DNA of 39,363 nucleotides from Bacteroidota bacterium. Lineage in GTDB: Bacteria > Bacteroidota > Bacteroidia > JABDFU01. The position numbers and the translations under genes were made by a program. Shown one piece after another: positions 1-6,863 of the stretch (within the stretch, counting starts at the first letter, position 1; the number at the start of each line of letters is the position of its first letter). The stretch is taken from positions 1 through 39,363 of the forward strand of contig JABDFG010000018.1 in NCBI GenBank assembly GCA_013286655.1. Reading direction: 5' to 3'. Under the pieces are notes generated by a model. It ran no database searches. It was not told the DNA's origin and saw only the letters and a program-made list of their open reading frames with translations.

Positions 1-43
1 TGACGTTGCCTCCGATCTTAATGATGTACAATTTATCTTTCAT
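1..43 (-). CDS. argB: Acetylglutamate kinase, N-terminal fragment (window edge)
   Basis: The minus strand from 43 reads MKDKLYIIKIGGNV and runs off the window. K-I-G-G-N near the N-terminus is the phosphate-binding start of amino-acid kinases, and N-acyl-glutamate kinase is the missing second step of the pathway encoded next to it. The ATG at 43-41 lies inside the natural stop region of argF' (the reading frame past its TAG ends with TAA at 35-33), which would give an 11-base overlap and suggests translational coupling. Only 14 codons are visible, so the identification rests on the motif plus operon position. Confidence 0.72.
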   Translation of the reverse strand, partial: MKDKLYIIKIGGNV

Positions 44-98
44 TTTCCAACATTTTTTTTAAAACGGTCTGTGCGGCGTACACTCTATTTTCAGCTTG

Positions 99-983
99 CT
101 ACAGGATGAGCGAGTCTGGCCCATCGAGTACTTCATAGGAAAGCTCCAGACCTCTTCTCACCGGTAAGCAGTGCATGACTTTGGCTTTATTGGTCAGTTC
201 TAATTTTTTGTTTGTCATCATCCAGCCCTGGCCATCTGAAAGTATTTTTCCATAATCGGTATAGGAGGACCAGTTTTTTACATAAACAAAATCGGCTTTC
301 TTCAGTGCCTCATCCTGATCATATAAAACAGTTGCCTTGCCGCAGTATTTCCTGTCAAGTTCATATCCTATTGGATGGGTGATGGTAAGGTCAACGTCGG
401 TGCAGCTCATCCATTCAGCAAAAGAATTGGCTACAGCTTGTGGTAATGGCTTGATATGGGGAGCCCAGGTAAGAACTACTTTTGGTTTTTTACTTTTTCG
501 ATGTTCTTCAATGGTGATCAGGTCGGCAAAACTTTGTAAGGGGTGAAGTGTAGCGCTTTCAAGACTTATAAAGGGAACTTTGCAATAGTGAATGAATTTC
601 CGGAGAATTTCTTCGTCATAATCTGCTGTCTTGTTTTTTAATCCGGGAAAGGAACGAAGTCCTACTATGTTACAGTAAGTGCCAATGACCGCGGCTGCAT
701 CTTTAATATGTTCAACTGTTGTTCCGTTCATCAGCACGTCGTCCTTGATTTCGAGGGCCCATCCTTCTTTGTCAATGTTCATTGTCATCACATTCATTCC
801 CAGGTTAGCCGCAGCTTTTTGAGTGCTTAGCCGTGTACGTAAACTTGGATTTAAAAAAATCAAGCCCAGTGTTTTGTTCTTTCCTACTTGTTGAAATGCA
901 AAGGGATCGGCTTTTAACCGGATGGCTTCATTGACAAAAGCCCGGAGATCGGTGACATCTTTTACCGAGGTGAACTGCTTCAT
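99..983 (-). CDS. argF': N-acyl-ornithine carbamoyltransferase ArgF', interrupted by a C-terminal TAG
   Basis: Transfers a carbamoyl group to N-acetyl- or N-succinyl-ornithine, the Bacteroidota variant of the ornithine transcarbamylase step. Visible motifs are the carbamoyl-phosphate loop SLRTR (residues 47-51), HPLQ (147-150) and HCLPVRR near residue 270. The sequence resembles the Bacteroides fragilis succinylornithine transcarbamylase closely. The specificity position that is Pro90 in B. fragilis, and Glu92 in the Xanthomonas acetylornithine enzyme, is Val90 here. The open frame stops at TAG (101-99) after 294 residues, but the same frame continues with QAENRVYAAQTVLKKMLENE to a TAA at 35-33, which is the family's normal C-terminal helix. 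The full enzyme would be about 316 residues. The TAG is therefore a CAG-to-TAG change, readthrough or a sequence error. The start overlaps the argD stop as ATGA. Confidence 0.9.
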   Translation of the reverse strand: MKQFTSVKDVTDLRAFVNEAIRLKADPFAFQQVGKNKTLGLIFLNPSLRTRLSTQKAAANLGMNVMTMNIDKEGWALEIKDDVLMNGTTVEHIKDAAAVIGTYCNIVGLRSFPGLKNKTADYDEEILRKFIHYCKVPFISLESATLHPLQSFADLITIEEHRKSKKPKVVLTWAPHIKPLPQAVANSFAEWMSCTDVDLTITHPIGYELDRKYCGKATVLYDQDEALKKADFVYVKNWSSYTDYGKILSDGQGWMMTNKKLELTNKAKVMHCLPVRRGLELSYEVLDGPDSLIL

Positions 984-2122
984 ATGGTAACGGCGCTATT
1001 AGCTAATACGTGTTTGAAGGCGGTATTAAATGCATCAATATCATGCTGCTGAATGTTAAGTGCCGGCAATAGTCGGATTACATTTTTATTGGAAGCGGAG
1101 CCCGTGAAAATGCCATGGTCCGTTAATAGTTTTTTACGGATGTCGGCACAGGGGTTATTCAATTCCACTCCGATCATAAGACCTTGCCCCCTGACTTCTT
1201 TTACGTCTTTTAACTTTTTCAATTCATTTATCCAGTTATTGCCAATCTGCAGCGTATGATCAACCAACTTTTCCTGTTTGATCACATCCAGTACGGCTAT
1301 AGCTGCAGCGCAGGCCAGGTAATTGCCTCCGAAAGTTGTGCCCAGCAGGCTGTGTTTGGCTTTTATTTCAGGAGAAATGAGTACGGAAGCTACCGGAAAT
1401 CCATTTCCCATACCTTTGGCAGTAGTAATCAGCTGAGGTTTTACTCCGGAATACTGATGAGCAAAAAATTTGCCTGAACGTCCGTAACCCGATTGTACTT
1501 CGTCGAGTATAAAGATCGCTCCGTATTGTTTGCAAAGTGCTTCAATTTTCTTTAAAAAGGAAACAGTGGGTATATTAACTCCTCCGACTCCCTGAATCCC
1601 TTCTACGATCACCGCACATACTTCCTGGCTCATGGCTTTTTCCAATGCGGTTTCATCATTAAAAGGAAGGAACTGGATGTTTGCCGTTTCGTTGACCGGA
1701 GCTACAATACTTTTATCATCTGTTGCCGCAACCGCTAAAGAGGTGCGCCCGTGGAATGATTTAGTAAATGCGATTACTTTTTTACGGTTGGTATGGAAGG
1801 AAGCCAGTTTAAGTGCATTCTCATTGGCCTCCGCTCCGGAATTGCATAAGAATAACTGGTAATCCGGATACCCGCAGAGTTCTCCAAGTTTTTCCGCCAA
1901 TTCCAACTGAGGCGCAATTTTTATCGAGTTGGAGTAAAACCCGATCTGGTCGAGTTGTTCTTTTATTTTCTTTAGATAATGGGGGTGGCTGTGGCCTATT
2001 GAAATAACTGCGTGCCCTCCATACAGGTCCAGGTATTGTTTGCCCTTATTATCCCATAAAACAGATCCGGATGCCTTGACAATGCTGATGTCGAACAATG
2101 GGTATACGTCGAAGAGATTCAT
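980..2122 (-). CDS. argD: Acetylornithine aminotransferase, class III PLP-dependent
   Basis: Converts N-acyl-glutamate semialdehyde plus glutamate to N-acyl-ornithine. At 380 residues it is the usual length for the family. It shows NSGAEANENALKLA (residues 94-107), the phosphate-binding region of class III aminotransferases; ILDEVQSGYGRSG (about 205-217), with the Asp that pairs with the PLP ring nitrogen; and TAKGMGNGFP, whose Lys236 is the expected PLP Schiff-base lysine. It sits between argC (24 bases upstream) and argF' (4-base overlap) in the arginine operon, which separates it from ornithine or 4-aminobutyrate aminotransferases of the same fold. The first ATG in frame, shortly after the argC stop, is taken as the start. 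Confidence 0.95.
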   Translation of the reverse strand: MNLFDVYPLFDISIVKASGSVLWDNKGKQYLDLYGGHAVISIGHSHPHYLKKIKEQLDQIGFYSNSIKIAPQLELAEKLGELCGYPDYQLFLCNSGAEANENALKLASFHTNRKKVIAFTKSFHGRTSLAVAATDDKSIVAPVNETANIQFLPFNDETALEKAMSQEVCAVIVEGIQGVGGVNIPTVSFLKKIEALCKQYGAIFILDEVQSGYGRSGKFFAHQYSGVKPQLITTAKGMGNGFPVASVLISPEIKAKHSLLGTTFGGNYLACAAAIAVLDVIKQEKLVDHTLQIGNNWINELKKLKDVKEVRGQGLMIGVELNNPCADIRKKLLTDHGIFTGSASNKNVIRLLPALNIQQHDIDAFNTAFKHVLANSAVTI

Positions 2123-2146
2123 CTTATTGGTGTTAAATTAGTTAAA

Positions 2147-3130
2147 TCAAAACGCTGTTCCTTTTAGCCCTAAACCTGCCTTTTCTTCCAATCCAAACAT
2201 CAGGTTCATATTCTGAACGGCCTGCCCGGACGCACCTTTTAATAAGTTGTCAATAATGCTGGTGATTAATAATTGATCACCGTGCTGTTCTATATGAAGA
2301 AAGCATTTATTGGTGTTGACTACCTGTTTCAGGTCGATCTTATTTTCACTTACATGTGTGAAAGATTCGTTCTTGTAATAATTTTTATAAAGCCGGATGG
2401 CTTCTTTTTCGGGACCTTTGAAAGGGGTATATACCGAAGCGATAATGCCTCTTGTGTAATTGCCACGGTAAGGAATCAGGTGAATGTTTTTTTTATAGCT
2501 TGGTTGCAGCTGCACTACGGATTTGCTTATTTCGTGTAAGTGCTGATGCTCAAAAGCCTTGTAGACCGATAAATTACTGTATCTCCAGTTGAAATGGGTT
2601 TCCGGTTTCAGGGATTGTCCTGCTCCGGTACTTCCGGTCATGGCGGAGATATGTACGTCCTCTTTCAGCAATTTCTTAGCTGCTAAAGGAAGCAGTGCTA
2701 ACTCAATTGCGGTAGCAAAACAACCTGGGTTGGCAATGTTCTCTGCATTTTTGATCTGGTCTTTGTTTAATTCCGGTAAACCGTATACAAAGTTTCTTTT
2801 TTGTTTTTTGAAGGTCCCCTGGATCCTGAAATCCTGGCTGAGGTCGATAATACGTATGGATTTATGAATCGTATTTTGTTCGAGAAATTTTACCGAATCT
2901 CCATGCCCCAGGCATAAAAACAATACATCGATGTTCTGATCAATAACAGAAGTGAATTTCAGATCACAATCGCCCAGCAGGTCGGTATGCACATCACAGA
3001 CAGACCTGGATGCATTGGAAGTGCTGTGCACAAATTGTATGGAAACCCGGGGATGAAAAATCAAAATCCGGATCAGTTCTCCTGCAGTATATCCCGCTCC
3101 TCCAACGATGCCTATGTTTATTTTTTTCAT
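2147..3130 (-). CDS. argC: N-acetyl-gamma-glutamyl-phosphate reductase
   Basis: Reduces N-acyl-glutamyl-phosphate to the semialdehyde with NADPH. The N-terminus carries the Rossmann motif GIVGGAGYTAGELIRIL, and NPGCFATA contains the catalytic Cys137. The length of 327 residues is normal for the short ArgC type. Its ATG overlaps the argG stop by four bases (3127-3130), indicating translational coupling, and argD follows 24 bases after its stop. There is no sign of truncation. Confidence 0.96.
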   Translation of the reverse strand: MKKINIGIVGGAGYTAGELIRILIFHPRVSIQFVHSTSNASRSVCDVHTDLLGDCDLKFTSVIDQNIDVLFLCLGHGDSVKFLEQNTIHKSIRIIDLSQDFRIQGTFKKQKRNFVYGLPELNKDQIKNAENIANPGCFATAIELALLPLAAKKLLKEDVHISAMTGSTGAGQSLKPETHFNWRYSNLSVYKAFEHQHLHEISKSVVQLQPSYKKNIHLIPYRGNYTRGIIASVYTPFKGPEKEAIRLYKNYYKNESFTHVSENKIDLKQVVNTNKCFLHIEQHGDQLLITSIIDNLLKGASGQAVQNMNLMFGLEEKAGLGLKGTAF

Positions 3131-4329
3131 CCGTGTTCGATTCCGTTCACTGCATTATAAATAGCAACCTGGTTGCCGAAAATTTTTGCGAACCCTTTTA
3201 CATCGTCTCCTGTCCAGGAATTGTTCATTTCTCCATAACTGCCAAATTTTGCAGACATCAAATCATGCGGAGAATCGATCCCGTTTATTTTAAAACCATA
3301 CGGAACCAATGTTACGAAGACTTTTCCCGAGACAAATTGCTGGGTGTCTTCCAGAAATTTTTCGATGTTGCGCATAACGGGATCAAGAAACTGACCTTCG
3401 TGCAGCCAATTCCCATACCAGACGCTTAGCTGATCTTTCCAGTAAAGCTGCCATTTGGTGAGTGTGTGTTTTTCAAGGGTATGATGCGCTTTGATGACAA
3501 TCAGCGGAGCTGCGGCCTCAAAACCAACGCGGCCTTTTATACCAATGATGGTGTCCCCTACATGTATATCCCGACCAATGGCAAAAGGAGAAGCCAGTTC
3601 ATTTAATTTTGCAATGGCTTTGGCGGGACTGTTGAATCTTTCTTCATTGATTCCGAACAGTTGTCCTTTTTCAAAGGTCAGACTTATGTTTTCAGGATCA
3701 TTCTTCTTCAGCTGGGAAGGAAAGGCTTGTTCCGGTAAATAGGTATCGGAAGTAAGTGTTTCTTTTCCTCCAACGGAGGTACCCCAGATTCCTTTGTTAA
3801 TAGAATAGGCAGCTTTTTCAAAATTCATCTCGACCCCATTCTTTTTCAGGTATTCAATTTCATCCTGACGGGATAATTTCAGTTCCCTGATGGGAGTGAT
3901 GATTTCAGCCTTCGGGATGAGGATGGTAAAAGCCATGTCAAAGCGTACCTGGTCGTTGCCTGCACCGGTACTTCCATGTGCTACTGCATCTGCTTTTATC
4001 TTTTGTGCGTATTTTGCAATGGCCAATGCCTGAAAGATCCGTTCGGCGCTTACGGAAAGAGGATAGGTGTTGTTTTTCAGAACGTTTCCGAAAATTAGGT
4101 ATTTAATACATTGATTATAAAAGTCATCTATCGCATTGATGCAGGTATAAGAAGCACAGCCCAAAGCCAGCGCGCGTTTTTCTATTGCGGCAATCTCTGC
4201 TTTTGTAAATCCCCCGGTATCGACGGTTACTGCGTGAACTTCTAAATTTTTTTCTTTGGAGAGATAGACCGCGCAGAAGGTGGTGTCAAGTCCTCCGCTA
4301 TAAGCGAGGACAACTTTTTTTTTATTCAT
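3127..4329 (-). CDS. argG: Argininosuccinate synthase
   Basis: Joins citrulline and aspartate using ATP. The N-terminal AYSGGLDTTF is the PP-loop ATP-binding motif of this N-type ATP pyrophosphatase family, and the sequence TVDTGGF follows a short distance downstream. At 400 residues it matches the family. In Bacteroidota the citrulline made by an ArgF' pathway must be deacylated before or after this step. No deacylase is present in the window, so that gene must lie elsewhere, possibly beyond argB. The start overlaps the end of the upstream acetyltransferase gene by eight bases. Confidence 0.96.
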   Translation of the reverse strand: MNKKKVVLAYSGGLDTTFCAVYLSKEKNLEVHAVTVDTGGFTKAEIAAIEKRALALGCASYTCINAIDDFYNQCIKYLIFGNVLKNNTYPLSVSAERIFQALAIAKYAQKIKADAVAHGSTGAGNDQVRFDMAFTILIPKAEIITPIRELKLSRQDEIEYLKKNGVEMNFEKAAYSINKGIWGTSVGGKETLTSDTYLPEQAFPSQLKKNDPENISLTFEKGQLFGINEERFNSPAKAIAKLNELASPFAIGRDIHVGDTIIGIKGRVGFEAAAPLIVIKAHHTLEKHTLTKWQLYWKDQLSVWYGNWLHEGQFLDPVMRNIEKFLEDTQQFVSGKVFVTLVPYGFKINGIDSPHDLMSAKFGSYGEMNNSWTGDDVKGFAKIFGNQVAIYNAVNGIEHG

Positions 4330-4987
4330 TTTTCGAATTCAATTCTTTTTTCAGAAATATAAATTTTTTAAGGCTGAGAAAACGTTCGTATAATTTGGTC
4401 CTTTTTTTGAATGTTTCAGCCGGCGTTTCCATTGGAGGTTCCTGTTTTTCCTGTGGGTTGTAAAGCATAGCGGTGCACAAGCAATTCTTACGCTCTTTAC
4501 TTGTCAGAATGTCAAAATTAACGCAGCTCCGGCAACCTTTCCAGAATTCTTCATCGTTTGTAAGTTCAGAATAAGTCACCGGTTCGTACCCTAGATCCGA
4601 ATTGATCTTCATGACGGCCAGGCCGGTTGTTAATCCAAATATTTTTGCTTCCGGATATTTTGTGCGGGAGAGTTCAAATATTTTTTGTTTAATGGCTTTT
4701 GCTAAGCCGCTTTTTCTGAATTCGGGGCAAACGATCAGTCCTGAATTTGCAACAAATTTTTCATGGCTCCAGGTTTCAATGTAACAAAATCCTGCCCATA
4801 TGCCTCCGTATAAAGCAATGACCGCCTTTCCTTCCAGCATTTTTTGTGCTACATAATCGGGGGAACGTTTGGCAATGCCCGTCCCTCTGGATTTGGCCGA
4901 CTCGGCCATTTCTTCAACAATTTGCTCTTTATAAACGGTGTGTTCGGGACCGGCTACAATAATTTGAAAATCCGACAGTTTGTGCAT
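4322..4987 (-). CDS. GNAT-family acetyltransferase heading the arginine operon (ArgA-like role)
   Basis: A 221-residue protein with a GNAT core. The acyl-CoA binding segment is CPEFRKSGLAKAIKQKIFE (about residues 87-105), where the RxxGLA loop corresponds to the acetyl-CoA pyrophosphate-binding R/Q-x-x-G-x-G/A. Its place as first gene of the arginine operon, overlapping argG by eight bases, implies it acylates glutamate, as ArgA does elsewhere. In organisms with succinylated intermediates the donor could be succinyl-CoA. An unusual C-terminal cysteine group follows the fold: Cys152, Cys155, Cys169 and Cys171, which could bind a metal. The last 40 residues are basic and low in complexity. The fold is clear; the substrate is inferred from context. 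Confidence 0.8.
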   Translation of the reverse strand: MHKLSDFQIIVAGPEHTVYKEQIVEEMAESAKSRGTGIAKRSPDYVAQKMLEGKAVIALYGGIWAGFCYIETWSHEKFVANSGLIVCPEFRKSGLAKAIKQKIFELSRTKYPEAKIFGLTTGLAVMKINSDLGYEPVTYSELTNDEEFWKGCRSCVNFDILTSKERKNCLCTAMLYNPQEKQEPPMETPAETFKKRTKLYERFLSLKKFIFLKKELNSKNE

Positions 4988-4991
4988 CGGC

Positions 4992-4999
4992 TAAAGGTA
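4992..4999 (-). promoter_or_regulatory. Candidate -7 box for the arginine operon
   Basis: The minus strand reads TACCTTTA just before the GNAT start at 4987, one base off the Bacteroidota -7 consensus TAnnTTTG. If used, the transcript would be nearly leaderless. No clear -33 TTG element lies at the right distance, so this is tentative. Confidence 0.3.
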
Positions 5000-5046
5000 C
5001 GATACTTCTTATAAAATATAAAAGAAAAATAGTGCTTTTCCGGTGC

Positions 5047-5964
5047 TCAGAAATTTCTGAATCTTCCAAAAACACCGAGAGGAAGTTTATTTCCGGATTT
5101 GGCCTGAAGGTATAGTTCTCCCGTTTGCAGGTGTTCGCGGGCCTTTCCTTTCAAAAGATTTTCAATGATCAGAGAGGAGAATCCAAGTGAATAGGCATTG
5201 AGAATGAGAAAATGTTTTTCAGCCAGCAGGTTCAGGACCGATTTTATCATTTCATTGATATTGTCTTCCAGTTTCCACTTCTCGCCACTTGGCCCATGAC
5301 CAAAAGCGGGAGGATCCAATATGATTCCATGGTATCTATTTCCGCGCTTTTCTTCCCGTTTGACGAATTTCAAGGCATCTTCCACTACCCAACGTATGTT
5401 GTCGAGGTTGGATAGTTCCATGTTTTCCCTTGCCCAGGAAACCACTTGTTTGATCGAATCTACATGTGTAACATCGGCTCCCGCAGCTCTGGCAGCAAGG
5501 GATGCCCCTCCCGTATAGGCAAACAGGTTTAGAAAACGGACAGGTTCTGCTCCCCTGTCCGGAACAGCCTGAGCAATGGTTTTTAATGTGGAAATGGCGT
5601 CATAAATGTATTCCCAATTTACAGCTTGTTCTGGGAATACGCCAACGTGTTTAAAAGAAGTTAAGCCCAGCCGAAAACAAATGGATCCACCTTCCGTCCG
5701 CAACTTTGAACTTTGAACTTTATAACTGATCTTCCATTGCTCCGGCATTGGCTTTAATTTCTTCCAATCTCCTGAAGAACTGGACCTGGATTCAAAACGT
5801 ACACAGGCCATCCTTTCCCATTCTTTCGCGGAAAGGTTTTTATCCCATACAGCCTGTGGCTCCGGGCGAATGGTTATATACTGGCCAAAACGTTCCAGTT
5901 TTTCAAAATTCCCGCAATCCAGCAGTTCATAGTCTACCCAGTGTTGGGGAGTTAATAATTGCAT
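5047..5964 (-). CDS. Class I SAM-dependent rRNA methyltransferase, RlmI-like (COG1092 type)
   Basis: A 305-residue methyltransferase. NLFAYTGGASLAARAAGA (from about residue 145) is SAM motif I, VDSIKQVVSWARENM the following acidic motif, and ILDPPAFGHG the catalytic DPP-[AF]-F/Y-G motif of RlmI/RlmK-like 23S rRNA cytosine-C5 methyltransferases. FRLGLTSFKHVGVFPEQAVNW before the SAM domain is typical of the Bacteroidota group, which lacks the PUA domain of E. coli RlmI. The rRNA target is inferred. An apparent insertion just before that segment (KVQSSKL) is encoded by three 7-base repeats at 5702-5722. Transcribed alone, divergently from the gene at 6063. RNA substrate versus another methyl acceptor is not certain. 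Confidence 0.82.
   Translation of the reverse strand: MQLLTPQHWVDYELLDCGNFEKLERFGQYITIRPEPQAVWDKNLSAKEWERMACVRFESRSSSSGDWKKLKPMPEQWKISYKVQSSKLRTEGGSICFRLGLTSFKHVGVFPEQAVNWEYIYDAISTLKTIAQAVPDRGAEPVRFLNLFAYTGGASLAARAAGADVTHVDSIKQVVSWARENMELSNLDNIRWVVEDALKFVKREEKRGNRYHGIILDPPAFGHGPSGEKWKLEDNINEMIKSVLNLLAEKHFLILNAYSLGFSSLIIENLLKGKAREHLQTGELYLQAKSGNKLPLGVFGRFRNF
5702..5722. repeat. Three tandem 7-bp units (AACTTTG) inside a gene
   Basis: The plus strand holds AACTTTG twice and then AACTTTA, 21 bases in all. Three units of seven keep the reading frame. The encoded residues KVQSSKL sit where close relatives have a shorter loop, as I remember them. Confidence 0.8.
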
Positions 5965-5968
5965 GGGG

Positions 5969-5976
5969 CGAAGGTA
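5969..5976 (-). promoter_or_regulatory. Candidate -7 box for the methyltransferase gene
   Basis: The minus strand reads TACCTTCG followed by CCCC and the ATG at 5964. This is one base from TAnnTTTG and resembles the boxes found before gltX and the arginine operon in this window. It implies a very short leader. Confidence 0.35.
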
Positions 5977-6062
5977 ATTAACAAAAGCATAACATATTAT
6001 TTACTGGAAACCAATTTTTTATTTATTCATTTGCGCTTTGGTTTGACGTTGGATTTTTGTTT

Positions 6063-6857
6063 ATGAACAGATACACGAGTAGACGGTTTTATTTAGTCCC
6101 CCTTGCATTCTTGTTTACGATGAATGCTGTACCTCATGCAAAAGTGGAATCCGGATTAACGGAGAATGTTAAATCGGCCCTGGAAGGCATTGTTCTGGAG
6201 AAGTATTATATTTCCGACTCACTGGATGTTGCGAAAAAAGAAGGGGGAACACTTCCGCAAGGTTCCACTACCTACAGAATTTATGTGGATTTAAAGCCTG
6301 GTTATAGTTTGCAGGCTGTTTTTGGATTACCTAAACATGAGCTTCGTATAGCAACCACAACCGAATTTTTCAACAATAAGCGCGGAGGTGACGTAACCGG
6401 GGATAAAATTGATGATGCAAGGATCAATGAAAATACCGTTGCTCTTGATTCCTGGCTGGCAATGGGAGCCGCTACAAAATCGCACTTTGGTATTCTTAAA
6501 TCCGAGGATAAAGATGGATCAATCATTAAAAGAAGTCCATTGGCCCAAATGGATGGATTGATAAAGGAAGATAAAATTCCTCCAATTGCTACATTTGGTC
6601 TGGACCTGGGGTTTTTTGGCAATGCAATTAAGTCTTCCTTATTTTCTACCGAGAATGCTTCCTGGGCGGTACTAGGTGGTGTTAAAGGGCCCACTTCTGA
6701 TAACAAAATATTGATAGCTCAACTGACTACGAATGGCAAACTCTATTTTGAATTGAATCTGCAGGTAGGAACTCCGGAAGGTGGCATTGTCCGGTTTGTG
6801 GCTAAAAATCCGGAAAGCTCAGAAGTACTATTTAAGGGTCTTACCTATATTGAATAA
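6063..6857 (+). CDS. Small secreted protein made of a single VEKYY-type domain
   Basis: About 264 residues. I chose ATG 6063, not TTG 6057, because it starts MNRYTSRRFYLVPLAFLF, a plausible signal peptide ending near HAK. I do not recognise a named domain. It aligns by eye with the N-terminal 250 residues of the proteins at 28561 and 35014: LEKYYISDS, LPQGSTTYRIYVDLKPGY, then TEFFNN, LDSWLAMGAA, FGILKSEDKDG, IAQLTTNGKLYFELNLQVGTP and FVAKNPES. It differs by lacking the T9SS sorting domain and repeats that the other two carry, so it may be periplasmic, or be a minimal soluble version. It converges on the histidine kinase gene with only 6 bases between the two stops and no visible terminator. 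Confidence 0.75.
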   Translation: MNRYTSRRFYLVPLAFLFTMNAVPHAKVESGLTENVKSALEGIVLEKYYISDSLDVAKKEGGTLPQGSTTYRIYVDLKPGYSLQAVFGLPKHELRIATTTEFFNNKRGGDVTGDKIDDARINENTVALDSWLAMGAATKSHFGILKSEDKDGSIIKRSPLAQMDGLIKEDKIPPIATFGLDLGFFGNAIKSSLFSTENASWAVLGGVKGPTSDNKILIAQLTTNGKLYFELNLQVGTPEGGIVRFVAKNPESSEVLFKGLTYIE

Positions 6858-6863
6858 GCTGCT

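Noticed and set aside
53-60. A8 run near the end of argF' as another frameshift site
   Set aside because: Reading through it in frame gives KKMLENE, the expected C-terminus, so the run is intact.
6057-6062. TTG start two codons before ATG 6063, and the TTG start of folB at 19331
   Set aside because: ATG starts immediately downstream give better signal peptide and family N-termini and do not overlap the preceding gene.
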